Positions 8,307 to 16,497 of a DNA stretch of 64,000 bases are shown piece by piece. A program made the translations under genes and the position numbers. The DNA comes from JAKFYM01 sp964612065 (GTDB taxonomy: Bacteria; Bdellovibrionota; UBA1018; CAIPTA01), in the NCBI GenBank assembly GCA_964612065.1, contig CAZTCD010000003.1:27718-91717 (forward strand), read 5' to 3'. The notes under the pieces were generated by a model, which worked only from the letters and a program-made list of their open reading frames with translations, was not told where the DNA came from and searched no databases. Each line of letters starts with the position of its first letter. Positions within the stretch are counted from its first letter, which is position 1.

Positions 8307-8540
8307 ATGAAAACCATTCTGTTTGCCGGCCTTCTGGCTCTGTCTCTTTCTGCCTGCGGGAAGAAGAAGGAAGAATACAAATACGAGCTCACCGAGAATG
8401 GCTGCAGTACCGGCAAGCAGGAGTTGGATTCCAAATCAGAGATGTGCACCCGTTTGAAGGATGACGGCGCCAATAACGGCTGCGCCTATTCGCTTCGCAA
8501 GAAAACGTATGAGCGGGAATGCGGAACCTGGAACGGCTGA
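8307..8540 (+). CDS. Small cysteine-containing lipoprotein
   Basis: A 77-residue protein with a lipobox L-S-A-C at residues 14-17, preceded by GAGGA upstream of ATG. The mature part is charged (K-K-K-E-E) and carries five further cysteines after the lipidated one (C-S, M-C-T, G-C-A, E-C-G pattern), consistent with periplasmic disulfides. No family is recognised. It is divergent from the LysR gene, which may control it. Confidence 0.75.
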   Translation: MKTILFAGLLALSLSACGKKKEEYKYELTENGCSTGKQELDSKSEMCTRLKDDGANNGCAYSLRKKTYERECGTWNG

Positions 8541-8555
8541 TCCAGGGCCAGGAGC

Positions 8556-8816
8556 TTAGAGCGCGATCAGGCCTTCGATCACCTTCACGCGGGCATAAAC
8601 CTCCAGCACCTCTTCTGCGGATCCCATAGCGAGATGAAAGGTGAAGGCGCTGTACTTTCCTCCGGCAGAAGGGCGGGTCTCCTCCCGCACACAATTCTTC
8701 ATCAGAGCACGCAGCTCTTCGCCCTTGCCTGCGGGCACGATGAATTTAAACGCAAATAGCGTGGGCCATTTATGGTGTTCGTTCAGGAGGGCCTTGGCCT
8801 GCTCGGTGGACTGCAT
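8556..8816 (-). CDS. DUF493 (YbeD-like) protein
   Basis: An 86-residue protein with the DUF493 features: F-K-F-I-V-P near residue 24, then R-P-S-A-G-G-K-Y-S-A-F-T-F, and a C-terminal E-V-L-E-V-Y-A-R helix. Members have an ACT-like fold. E. coli YbeD is uncharacterised and lies next to lipoate genes; here the neighbour is pstB. No signal peptide. The function is unknown. Confidence 0.82.
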   Translation of the reverse strand: MQSTEQAKALLNEHHKWPTLFAFKFIVPAGKGEELRALMKNCVREETRPSAGGKYSAFTFHLAMGSAEEVLEVYARVKVIEGLIAL

Positions 8817-8856
8817 AAGCCCAGCCTTCTAACAAGGCCGGGCCGGAGGCGCAAGA

Positions 8857-9618
8857 TCAGCCGAAGCGGCCGGTGATGTATTCTTCCGTGCGGCGGTCTT
8901 TGGGCTTGGTGAAGAGCCCGCGGGTGGGGCCGAACTCCACCAGCTCGCCCAGGAGGAAAAAGCCTGTATTATCGGAGATCCGGGCCGCCTGCTGCATATT
9001 GTGGGTAACGATCACCACGGTAACCGCGCTCTTCAGCTGCACGATGAGCTCTTCGATCTTGGCCGTGGAAATAGGATCCAGGGCTGAGGTGGGCTCATCC
9101 ATCAGAATCACGGGGGGCTTCACCGCCAGGGTGCGGGCGATGCAAAGGCGCTGCTGCTGGCCCCCGGAGAGGGAGGTGCCGGGAGCGCGCAATTTATCTT
9201 TCACTTCCACCCAGAGGGCGGCTTGTTTCAGTGCGGTTTCCACGGCCTCATCCAAAAGAGAGCGGCGGCGCACTCCCGCGAGTTTCAGGCCGGCGGCCAC
9301 GTTGTCGTAGATCGACATGGCGGGAAATGGATTCGGCTTCTGGAACACCATTCCGATTTTTCGGCGGATCTTCACGGGATCCACGCCTTTGTCGTAAATG
9401 TTCTGGCCTTCGAGAATCACCCGGCCCTGCACGGCCGCGCCCGGCACTTCTTCGTGAAGGCGGTTCAGGGTGCGAAGGAAAGTGCTTTTTCCGCAGCCGG
9501 AAGGGCCGATCAGGGCCACCACGTCATGAGGCTGCACTTCGAGAGAGATGCTCTTGAGCACGGTATTGCCAGAAAACGAGGCGCTTACGGATTCGGCGCG
9601 GAGAATATTGGTCATCAT
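8857..9618 (-). CDS. pstB: Phosphate ABC transporter ATP-binding protein PstB
   Basis: A 253-residue ATPase of the high-affinity phosphate importer. Walker A G-P-S-G-C-G-K-S-T is at 38-46; the signature L-S-G-G-Q-Q-Q-R, Walker B V-I-L-M-D-E-P-T and the switch histidine (V-T-H-N-M) are all present. ATG 9618 overlaps the pstA stop (TGATG) and AGGGAG lies six bases upstream; a TTG at 9621 and an ATG at 9615 are alternatives. It is the last gene of pstS-pstC-pstA-pstB. No phoU follows, unlike many pst operons. Confidence 0.96.
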   Translation of the reverse strand: MMTNILRAESVSASFSGNTVLKSISLEVQPHDVVALIGPSGCGKSTFLRTLNRLHEEVPGAAVQGRVILEGQNIYDKGVDPVKIRRKIGMVFQKPNPFPAMSIYDNVAAGLKLAGVRRRSLLDEAVETALKQAALWVEVKDKLRAPGTSLSGGQQQRLCIARTLAVKPPVILMDEPTSALDPISTAKIEELIVQLKSAVTVVIVTHNMQQAARISDNTGFFLLGELVEFGPTRGLFTKPKDRRTEEYITGRFG

Positions 9619-10481
9619 CAATGTCTCCCTTCGGGGCGTCTACCGAGCACAAGGCGGGTGGTGATGTTCAGCATAAGCACGAAAAGCACGAGCACTAGAG
9701 CTGCTGCCCAGGCCTGTGCATGCCAATCCTCGAAGGGAGAGATGGCGTAGGTATAGATGAGCACTGGAAGAGAGGCGGTGGGATCGCCGAGGCCCTGGCT
9801 CCAATAACGGTTGTTGAAGGCGGTAAAAATCAGGGGCGCGGTTTCTCCCATGATGCGAGCGATCGCCAGCATTACGCCGGTGGTGAGGCCGGTAACGGAG
9901 CCGCGAAGCACGATACGCAGAATCACTTTCCAGCGAGGCAGTCCCAGCGCCAGCCCGGCCTCGCGCACATGCTGGGGAACGAGCTTCAGGATCTCTTCGG
10001 TGGTGCGGGTGACCATCGGAACCTGAATCATGAGCAAGGCGGCCGCTCCGGCATAGGCAGAGAAACTCTTCATCGGCACCACGATCACGGTATAGGCAAA
10101 GAGGCCGATGATGATGCTCGGTACGCTCACCAGGAGATCGCAGGTGAAGCGGAGCGTTTTCGCCACTTTTCCATCGCCGAATTCCGAGAGATAGGCACCG
10201 GCCAAGGTACCGAGCGGAATGCCCACCAGAGAGGCGAGGAGCACCATCGTGATGGAACCAAGGAGAGCGTTGGCGATCCCGCCTCCGGGTTCTCCCACGG
10301 GTTTCGGCAGATTGGTAAGAAGATCCAGGGAGAGTGCGCTCCAGCCCCGGGAGGTAACGTAGCCGAGAATGCTCAGAAAGGGGAGCACGGCCAATATCGT
10401 AAGCGCAGTGAAGACCACGAGCATGCCGCGGTTCTTCCACTTGCGGCGGGTGTCATAGCGGTTCAAGTTGAGGGCTTTCAT
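9618..10481 (-). CDS. pstA: Phosphate ABC transporter permease PstA
   Basis: A 287-residue inner-membrane permease with six predicted spans and the cytoplasmic E-A-A-type loop near residue 190 (E-A-G-L-A-L-G-L-P-R-W-K) that docks PstB. Typical Pst motifs include G-E-T-A-P-L-I-F-T-A. The start ATG overlaps the stop of pstC (AATGA), so translation is coupled. Confidence 0.96.
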   Translation of the reverse strand: MKALNLNRYDTRRKWKNRGMLVVFTALTILAVLPFLSILGYVTSRGWSALSLDLLTNLPKPVGEPGGGIANALLGSITMVLLASLVGIPLGTLAGAYLSEFGDGKVAKTLRFTCDLLVSVPSIIIGLFAYTVIVVPMKSFSAYAGAAALLMIQVPMVTRTTEEILKLVPQHVREAGLALGLPRWKVILRIVLRGSVTGLTTGVMLAIARIMGETAPLIFTAFNNRYWSQGLGDPTASLPVLIYTYAISPFEDWHAQAWAAALVLVLFVLMLNITTRLVLGRRPEGRH

Positions 10482-11452
10482 TTGCGCCTCTTGAATCGGG
10501 AGTCCACGCGCCAGAGCACGAAGCGAGCGCCGCCATTGATCAGGAGAGATACGAGAAAAAGAGAGAGCCCCACGGCAGCGAGGGCGGAGTGGTGGATATC
10601 GCTCGAAGCTTCGGCATATTCATTGGCGATGATCGAAGCCATGGTTTGGGCGGGAGCAAAAAGCGAGGCCGATATCTGAGGGCGGTTTCCGATCACCATC
10701 GTTACCGCCATGGTTTCGCCAAAAGCCCGACCAAGGCCCAGCACGCAAGCGGCGAACACACCCGAGCGGGCGGAATCCAGGATCGCCACCTTCAGCATTT
10801 CCCATTTGGTGGCTCCCAGCGCCAGGGCGCCTTCCCGGATCGTGGAAGGAATGGTGCGGAACACTTCGCGTGAAATGGAGGAGATCGTGGGTGTGATCAT
10901 GATCGCGAGGATCAAACCGGCCGTGAACATACCCACCCCATAGGGAGGGCCCTGAAAGAGCGGCATCCATCCCAGGTATTCCTGAATCGAAGGCTGCACG
11001 GTAGTACGCACCCACGGAGCCAGCCAGAAAATGCCCCAGATCCCGTAAACCACGGACGGAATGGCGGCGAGCATTTCCACCATGAAGCCCAGAACCACGC
11101 CCAGCCAGCGGGGAGCGATCTCGTTGAGGAACAGAGCCACGGCGATACTCACAGGAGCCGCGATCGCAAGCGCGAGAAGGGACGAGACCACCGTGCCGTA
11201 AATGAAGGCCAGGGTGCCGAACTGTTCCGTGACCGGATTCCAGGTGCTTACGGTAAAGAACTTCCAGCCGAAATGAGCAAAGGCCGGATAGCTCATCTTC
11301 CAGAGAAGATAAACCAGTCCGGCCAGAGCAAGAATGATGAGGACAGCAATCGACTTGAGGGACAGGTAGAAAATCCTGTCCCCCAAATGGATTTCCCGCC
11401 GCTTTACCGGAAGGAAGCTAGTTACCTTAGCTATGTCCAATGTTTCGTCCAT
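10478..11452 (-). CDS. pstC: Phosphate ABC transporter permease PstC
   Basis: A 324-residue permease with a cytoplasmic N-terminal tail of about 30 residues and six spans. PstC hallmarks are visible: I-P-S-V-V-Y-G-I-W-G, then R-E-G-A-L-A-L-G-A-T-K-W-E (the ATPase-docking loop) and G-R-A-F-G-E-T-M-A-V. AAGGA lies just upstream of ATG. It follows pstS by 18 bases and overlaps pstA. Confidence 0.96.
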   Translation of the reverse strand: MDETLDIAKVTSFLPVKRREIHLGDRIFYLSLKSIAVLIILALAGLVYLLWKMSYPAFAHFGWKFFTVSTWNPVTEQFGTLAFIYGTVVSSLLALAIAAPVSIAVALFLNEIAPRWLGVVLGFMVEMLAAIPSVVYGIWGIFWLAPWVRTTVQPSIQEYLGWMPLFQGPPYGVGMFTAGLILAIMITPTISSISREVFRTIPSTIREGALALGATKWEMLKVAILDSARSGVFAACVLGLGRAFGETMAVTMVIGNRPQISASLFAPAQTMASIIANEYAEASSDIHHSALAAVGLSLFLVSLLINGGARFVLWRVDSRFKRRK

Positions 11453-11470
11453 CGTCCTTCCGGGTTCTTC

Positions 11471-12481
11471 TTAGTGAGCCACCTTGATCGTGGCTACTTT
11501 GGCTTTAACCTTAGACACGAGCTTGCCCGGAAGGGGAGCGTACTCGAGGGGGCCTGCCATTTTTTGCGCGGCAGGAGAAATTACCCAGTTCATCAGGTCT
11601 ACGATTTCTTTGCCATTTTCCTTGGCCACAGTTTGCGGCACAAGCAGATAAGTGAATGAGGCCAGGGGATAAGACTTTTTACCCTCTGCGTTGGTTATGG
11701 AAACGCGGAAATCTTCCGGCATTTTCACTCCAGCAGCGGCGGCAGACACGGAATCCGAATTCGGGGCCACAAAAGCACCTGCTTTGTTTTTCACGTTGGC
11801 ATAGGGCAACTTATTCGTTGCAGCATAAATCAACTCCAGGTAGCCGATCGAGCCTTCGGTTTGCTTTACGAGGCCCGCTACGCCCTCGTTTCCTTTGCCT
11901 GCAATGCCCACGGGCCAGGAAACGGATTTTCCGGCGCCCACTTTTTCTTTCCATTCCGAGCTGATCTTGGCGAGGTAGTCCGTGAAAATGGCCGTGGTTC
12001 CGCTGCCATCAGAGCGGTAGGTAACGAGGATGTCCTTATCTGGTATCGAAACCCCTTTGTTCATCGAGGTGATGCGCGGATCGTTCCATTTGGTGATCTT
12101 GCCGAGGTAGATATCCGTGATCACATCGCCCGAGAGGTTCAGGGCTTTCGTTACGGAAGGCAGATTGTAGCTCACCACCACGGCGCCGAGCACGGTGGGC
12201 ACGTGGATCACCGGGGTTTTTGCCTTCTGCATTTCCGCTTCCGTCATAGGGGCGTCGGAGGCTCCGAAATGCACGGTGCCTTCAAGGAGGGCTTTAATGC
12301 CGCCGCCGGAGCCGATGCTGTTGTAGTTCACGGTCACATCGCTCTTCACCTTGCGGTATTCATCGAACCATTTGGAGTAGAGGGGGAAAGGAAACGTGGC
12401 TCCTGCGCCGTTGAGCTGAGTGGCAGCCATGGCTGGAGTAACAAGGAGGGTCAAGGCAGAGAGCAGGAAGATTTTCTTCAT
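11471..12481 (-). CDS. pstS: Periplasmic phosphate-binding protein PstS
   Basis: A 336-residue protein with a Sec signal peptide (M-K-K-I-F-L-L-S-A-L, cleaved at A-M-A-A). The mature start L-N-G-A-G-A-T-F-P-F-P-L-Y is the classical PstS phosphate loop, and R-S-D-G-S-G-T-T further on contributes ligands. I chose ATG 12481 behind GAGGA rather than the longer frame to 12580, which would include the Pho box and no signal peptide at the N-terminus. First gene of pstSCAB. Confidence 0.95.
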   Translation of the reverse strand: MKKIFLLSALTLLVTPAMAATQLNGAGATFPFPLYSKWFDEYRKVKSDVTVNYNSIGSGGGIKALLEGTVHFGASDAPMTEAEMQKAKTPVIHVPTVLGAVVVSYNLPSVTKALNLSGDVITDIYLGKITKWNDPRITSMNKGVSIPDKDILVTYRSDGSGTTAIFTDYLAKISSEWKEKVGAGKSVSWPVGIAGKGNEGVAGLVKQTEGSIGYLELIYAATNKLPYANVKNKAGAFVAPNSDSVSAAAAGVKMPEDFRVSITNAEGKKSYPLASFTYLLVPQTVAKENGKEIVDLMNWVISPAAQKMAGPLEYAPLPGKLVSKVKAKVATIKVAH

Positions 12482-12553
12482 AAATCCTCGATAATTATTT
12501 GAAATGTTGAGGTTCAGATTTGGGGCCAAGATACCGGAATCATTCATTCCCTC

Positions 12554-12571
12554 TGTTAGGACTGTGTTAGG
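12554..12571 (-). promoter_or_regulatory. Candidate Pho box upstream of pstS
   Basis: On the minus strand the heptamer CCTAACA occurs twice with an 11-base period (four-base spacer CAGT). PhoB/PhoP regulators bind 7-base direct repeats with exactly this period. The pair lies 73 bases upstream of the pstS ATG, with TATCTT as a possible -10 box downstream. Confidence 0.6.
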
Positions 12572-12599
12572 AAAGAGCACAAAAGACGGGCTTTTTGGG

Positions 12600-12628
12600 T
12601 TGGTTTTCTCGCCGGAATTGGCTAAGTA
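12600..12628 (+). promoter_or_regulatory. Promoter abutting ilvE
   Basis: TTGGTT, a 17-base spacer and TAAGTA lie eight bases upstream of ATG 12637. There is no ribosome binding site between, so ilvE may be read from a leaderless message. Confidence 0.4.
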
Positions 12629-12636
12629 AAGATTTC

Positions 12637-13689
12637 ATGGAAATCGAGATTAAGAAGACCAACTCACCTCGACCCAAAATTGCCACCGAGAAACTCGGTT
12701 TCGGCAAGTACTTCTCCGACCACCAGTTTATGCTCGATTACAATAACGGGCGCTGGGAGAAGCCACGCATTGAGCCCTACGGCCCGTTGAATCTCGAGCC
12801 CGGCGCCTGCGTGCTCCATTATTCCCAGTGCTTGTTTGAAGGGCAGAAGGCTTTTCGTACCAAAGACGGAAAGATCCTGCTCTTCCGGCCCTCGTTCCAC
12901 GCCGAGCGGATGCGCAAGGGCGCGGAGCGGCTTTGTATGCCCATGCCGTCGTCTGAAGTTTTTCAGGAGGCTGTGCGCACCTTGGTGCGGCTCGATTCCG
13001 ATTGGGTTCCTTCCGCCAAAGGCGCTTCTCTTTATATCCGGCCTACTTTGATTGGTACCGAAGCCTTTTTGGGCGTGCGTCCTGCCGAGAAGTACCTGTT
13101 CTTCATCATCACTTCACCCGTGGGTGCTTACTACGCTGAAGGCTTCAATCCGGTGAAGATCTGGGTGGAAGAGAATTTTATCCGCGCGGCGGCCGGTGGT
13201 CTCGGAGCTGTGAAGGCTGGCGCCAACTATGCTTCTTCCCTCCTCGCGGCCGTAGAGGCCAAGAAAAAGGGCTATTCCCAGGTGCTTTGGCTCGATGCCA
13301 AGGAGCACGCCTGGGTGGAAGAAGTGGGCACGATGAATGTTTTCTTCCGCTTCAAGAACGAGATCGTAACGCCTCCTCTGGGTGGTACGATCCTGAACGG
13401 TTCCACCCGTGATTGCGTGCTTCAGGTGCTTCATTCCTGGGGCGTGAAGGTGAGCGAGCGCGCCCTTTCCTGGGCCGAAGTGGAAGCGGCTCACGAAAAA
13501 GGCGAGCTTCTCGAGGCCTTCGGCACCGGCACGGCTGCCGTGATTTCTCCGATCGGAGAATTCGCCACCAGCAAAAAGAAGCTCAATCTCGGCGGGGTGG
13601 GTGAGATCACCAGCAAACTCTTCGACGAACTCACCGGTATCCAATATGGCGAAAAGCCGGATCCCTTCGGCTGGGTAGAGGAGCTCTAG
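12637..13689 (+). CDS. ilvE: Branched-chain amino-acid aminotransferase
   Basis: A 350-residue class IV PLP aminotransferase of the IlvE type II group, interconverting Leu, Ile and Val with their 2-oxo acids. L-H-Y-S-Q-C-L-F-E-G-Q-K-A-F and the PLP lysine segment G-A-V-K-A-G-A-N-Y-A-S-S are both clear. V-E-E-V-G-T-M-N-V-F and G-T-I-L-N-G-S-T-R-D follow as expected. The start is ATG 12637, where conservation begins; the frame upstream lacks it. A zinc-ribbon protein follows four bases after the stop. Full length for the family. Confidence 0.93.
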   Translation: MEIEIKKTNSPRPKIATEKLGFGKYFSDHQFMLDYNNGRWEKPRIEPYGPLNLEPGACVLHYSQCLFEGQKAFRTKDGKILLFRPSFHAERMRKGAERLCMPMPSSEVFQEAVRTLVRLDSDWVPSAKGASLYIRPTLIGTEAFLGVRPAEKYLFFIITSPVGAYYAEGFNPVKIWVEENFIRAAAGGLGAVKAGANYASSLLAAVEAKKKGYSQVLWLDAKEHAWVEEVGTMNVFFRFKNEIVTPPLGGTILNGSTRDCVLQVLHSWGVKVSERALSWAEVEAAHEKGELLEAFGTGTAAVISPIGEFATSKKKLNLGGVGEITSKLFDELTGIQYGEKPDPFGWVEEL

Positions 13690-13692
13690 GCC

Positions 13693-14034
13693 ATGGACTG
13701 GAGGAAGTGCAGCTCCTGCAAGAAGCCACTTCCTTTTTCAGGCGCACAGCCCTCCAAGTATTGGGCCTGTAACGTTTCCACCTGCAATCGCCCCCGCACC
13801 TTTCTGGCCTTTTGCTCCGTAAGCTGTTGGGACGCTCATCTGGGCACTGTGCGCCACCGTGAGAGCTGGGCGGAAGAGAAAGATTCTCCTACCCAGGATT
13901 TCTGGGAAAAGGTGATGGCGGGTTCGGAAGTGTTCCCGCCTCGTGCCGTGAAAGAGAAGCCGGCCGAAGAGGCGCCTGCCGCGAAGCCTGTTTCCAATGG
14001 GCCGAAAACGGTGATCCGGCGGCGCCCGGGTTAG
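13693..14034 (+). CDS. Small zinc-ribbon protein
   Basis: A 113-residue protein with cysteines at 6, 9, 26, 31, 41 and 45 plus His49, arranged as C-x2-C, C-x4-C and C-x3-C pairs, suggesting one or two zinc sites. The C-terminal half is Pro/Ala/Glu-rich and ends in a basic R-R-R tail. No signal peptide. It starts three bases after ilvE and is probably in the same transcript. The function is unknown; nucleic-acid or protein binding is an inference. Confidence 0.72.
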   Translation: MDWRKCSSCKKPLPFSGAQPSKYWACNVSTCNRPRTFLAFCSVSCWDAHLGTVRHRESWAEEKDSPTQDFWEKVMAGSEVFPPRAVKEKPAEEAPAAKPVSNGPKTVIRRRPG

Positions 14035-14040
14035 AAGCAA

Positions 14041-14072
14041 AAAGCCCCACCAGCATTCGCCAGCAAGGCTTC
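14041..14072 (-). terminator. Weak terminator-like hairpin
   Basis: On the minus strand AAGCCTT can pair with GGGGCTT (two G-U pairs) and is followed by TTT. It would end the minus-strand gene stopping at 14108. Confidence 0.3.
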
Positions 14073-14082
14073 ATTGATGCAT

Positions 14083-14104
14083 GCGCGCTACCAAAAGTAG
14101 CTGG
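14083..14104 (-). repeat. Copy 1 of a 22-nt post-stop element
   Basis: On the minus strand this begins three bases after the TAG of the gene ending at 14108. It matches 18 of 22 bases of the element at 26079-26100, which also begins three bases after a TAG. The core GCTACTTTTGGTAGC forms a five-base-pair hairpin. Confidence 0.45.
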
Positions 14105-14107
14105 ACA

Positions 14108-14647
14108 CTAACAGCCGACTACGCAATCCCGCACTTTCGATCCGTCCGGATTTCTTCCGGTGAGGATCACGGATTCCACGCCAGCCGGAAAGCCGAACAC
14201 TTTTTTCATTTTGATGAAGATCTTTTCGAGGGTGTAGCGCTGCTTGCGGTACGTGATTTCGCTTGAGGCTACGCACTTGCCGTCCACTTTTTCCAGGCGG
14301 GCGGTGAGCTGCACTCGTTCGCCGAGCTCTTTCTGGATCTCTTCGAGGGCGAGGAAGCTCAATGGGGCTTCCGTTTCGTAAACAGGAAGATCGGTGCGGG
14401 GGCCGAAGTAGCGTTTGCTGTCGCTCGAGAACTGATCGAGGCGGCGGCCGGTTTTGTTGTCGCGGTAGTAGGTATCGAACGCGGTTCTGCGGTGGATGGT
14501 GCAGGATGCGGAATCATACGAAAGATCGTAAACGAGGAGCTTCTCAGGCTTGTAGTTGGTGCGCTGGAGCTCGAGCACGGTAGAGGTTTGGGCGAACGAA
14601 GGGGCAGCGCCAGTGAGAAGAATGAGGGCGGAGAAAAGAAACGGCAT
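14108..14647 (-). CDS. Secreted protein of unknown function
   Basis: A 179-residue exported protein from ATG 14647 (signal peptide M-P-F-L-F-S-A-L-I-L-L-T-G, cleaved near S-F-A-Q). The open frame begins at 14695, but the extra residues are Pro/Arg-rich and precede the signal. The segment L-Q-R-T-N-Y-K-P-E-K-L-L-V-Y-D-L, then F-D-T-Y-Y-R-D-N and R-Y-F-G-P-R, faintly recalls DUF4833 proteins; I am not sure. Four cysteines, two at the very C-terminus (D-C-V-V-G-C), suggest disulfides. Monocistronic. Confidence 0.7.
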   Translation of the reverse strand: MPFLFSALILLTGAAPSFAQTSTVLELQRTNYKPEKLLVYDLSYDSASCTIHRRTAFDTYYRDNKTGRRLDQFSSDSKRYFGPRTDLPVYETEAPLSFLALEEIQKELGERVQLTARLEKVDGKCVASSEITYRKQRYTLEKIFIKMKKVFGFPAGVESVILTGRNPDGSKVRDCVVGC

Positions 14648-14751
14648 AAAGGGTCTCGCTTTCCAAGGCACGGGCTGTGGTGGGGTTGAACGCATTGCTA
14701 TTTCATGCAGGGCGCTGGCGCAAGAGTGAAGTGATGGCGCAATGCGTTGGG

Positions 14752-15789
14752 TTAGCGCTGCGGGGGCGTTTCGATCTCTTCTCGCGTGAGAAGGATCACA
14801 GCGAGGAGGATGAGGGCGAGGGCGATCCAGTCCTGGCCCTTGGGAAACTTTCCTCCGTAAAAGAGCCAGAAGAGCAGGGTGGAGGTGGTTCCTGCCAAAA
14901 GCGAAGCCAGCCGGTTGGCCAAACCGGAAAAGGTGGCCGTTCGTCCTTCGAACAGAAACAAAAAGGCCGAAAAAAAGGCGCCTATCCCAAAAGGAATGCC
15001 TGCGAGCAGGGCGGGAAACCAGGAGGGGTGGGGGGACGTGATGGCCTTCGCGACTCCCTCTCCTCCCGGAATCGGAAGCGCCAGCGACAGCCCCACGAAG
15101 CCGAAGATCCAGAAACTGGCAGCCAGCTGCTCTACTGCGAAGTAGTTCTTTTTGTCGGCGGAATGGGCCGCGGAGCGGGTGAACTTAAAGTAGTTCATCC
15201 AGTATAGCCGAAGGCCGTAGCTCACGAGGTAGATCCCGAGAATGGAAAGGGCGGGAACGGAGGTGAGGAAAGCGAAATCCCCTTCCTGAGCGTAGAAAAC
15301 ATTCAGGCTCATGGCCGTGACGGCCAACGCCACGGCCAGGTTCTCTTCCCACCGCACCCATTTTCGGGAAACTCCCTGGCGGATCAGCACGGCGTCCACC
15401 AGCCGGCTCAGCACGATAATGCCTCCTCTCATCAGGATCATCGCCACCATCACGGAAATGGGCAGGGAGTACATCAGCTTCGTGGTGGGGATCACGAAGG
15501 CGGTAAAAGTTCCAGCGGCTCCGATATAAAGAAGCTCGGCGCGGCTCCATTTTGCCTTCCACCAGCGGCCGCCAAAAATCACGCTGAGGCAAACGAGCGT
15601 GGAACCGGCCGTGCTGTAAACCAGGAATTCGATGTCGGTCATCCCGGGATAGCCAGCGGCAGCCGGGCTCTGGAACACCTTCAGCATCAGACCGAAGAGG
15701 GCATAGAGGGCGAAATAGAGAAAGGCAAAGAGAGCTAAGGTGGCGGAGCTGCCTGCTTGGAAGGGATTGCGAGATCCTTCACGGATCAC
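14752..15789 (-). CDS. EamA/DMT-like ten-span transporter
   Basis: A 345-residue inner-membrane protein with about ten hydrophobic spans in two halves, the layout of drug/metabolite transporters. It has T-A-F-V-I-P-T-T-K-L-M-Y and, near the C-terminus, S-L-L-A-G-T-T-S-T-L-L-F. GTG 15789 overlaps the stop of the upstream glutamine-amidotransferase-like gene (AAGTGA), so the two are translationally coupled. The substrate is unknown. The fungal/animal UAA-transporter group is an alternative reading of the same fold. Confidence 0.72.
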   Translation of the reverse strand: MIREGSRNPFQAGSSATLALFAFLYFALYALFGLMLKVFQSPAAAGYPGMTDIEFLVYSTAGSTLVCLSVIFGGRWWKAKWSRAELLYIGAAGTFTAFVIPTTKLMYSLPISVMVAMILMRGGIIVLSRLVDAVLIRQGVSRKWVRWEENLAVALAVTAMSLNVFYAQEGDFAFLTSVPALSILGIYLVSYGLRLYWMNYFKFTRSAAHSADKKNYFAVEQLAASFWIFGFVGLSLALPIPGGEGVAKAITSPHPSWFPALLAGIPFGIGAFFSAFLFLFEGRTATFSGLANRLASLLAGTTSTLLFWLFYGGKFPKGQDWIALALILLAVILLTREEIETPPQR

Positions 15790-16478
15790 TTTAAGCCCGC
15801 CGCGAAATCGTCCAATAGCCGGAAGAAATTCATGGTCATGGGAGGGAGGCTCTCAGGAATCTCCGCGGCGGTGGCCGAAGCCTCCTGCACATAGGGCTCT
15901 CCTCCTCGGGGCTCGATCGAGGGTGCGTTGGAGAGGATCCATTCCCGGGAGCTTTCCGGATGAAACTGCAGGCCCAGGGTTTTGTGGTCGAGGGCGAAGG
16001 CCTGGCGGGGGCAGGCGTCGGATTCGAGATAGTTTTCGCAGCCTGGGGGGAGGGCGAAGGTGTCTTCGTGGAATTGGTAAACCCTGGCTTTTTCCGGCCA
16101 GTGGCGGAGAGCCGGGTGGTGCTTGCCGTTCCGGCGCACCTCAAAGAAGCCGATCTCCCGCTGGGGGTTTACGGTAACTTCGGCCCCGAGGCAGCGGGCG
16201 AGGAGCTGGCCGCCGAGGCAGATCCCGAGGTAAGGTTTTTTTTGGGCGAGCCAGTCCTGGATGAAGAGCTTCTCTTCTTTCAGCCAGGGGTGTTTTTCGT
16301 CCTGGTCCACATTCATTCCGCCACCGAGCACGATCAGCCAATCGAAGCCTTCGCTGTCCGGGGCGTGGGAGTCGCGGTACCAATGGTGCACGGTGGAGCG
16401 GCAGCCTTGGGTGCGTATCCAATCGCTCAAGGTGCCTGGCGGTTCGGTTTCGGCATGCTGGAAAATGAGGATGTGCAT
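15786..16478 (-). CDS. Class I glutamine-amidotransferase-like protein
   Basis: A 230-residue stand-alone GATase1 domain. The nucleophile elbow G-I-C-L-G-G-Q and the catalytic His-Glu in Q-F-H-P-E-S are both intact, and V-L-G-G-G-M-N-V is the usual oxyanion loop. Such proteins resemble the amidotransferase subunit of GMP synthase or gamma-glutamyl hydrolases acting on polyamine or peptide adducts. It precedes and overlaps the EamA-like permease. An agmatinase-family gene lies nearby, so a gamma-glutamyl-polyamine substrate is possible but speculative. Confidence 0.85.
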   Translation of the reverse strand: MHILIFQHAETEPPGTLSDWIRTQGCRSTVHHWYRDSHAPDSEGFDWLIVLGGGMNVDQDEKHPWLKEEKLFIQDWLAQKKPYLGICLGGQLLARCLGAEVTVNPQREIGFFEVRRNGKHHPALRHWPEKARVYQFHEDTFALPPGCENYLESDACPRQAFALDHKTLGLQFHPESSREWILSNAPSIEPRGGEPYVQEASATAAEIPESLPPMTMNFFRLLDDFAAGLK

Positions 16479-16497
16479 CCGCCGAAATATAGCGGGA

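Noticed and set aside
9720..10679. 319-codon plus-strand open frame across pstA/pstC
   Set aside because: It crosses two well-defined permease genes on the other strand and is Gly/His/Arg-rich, a typical shadow.
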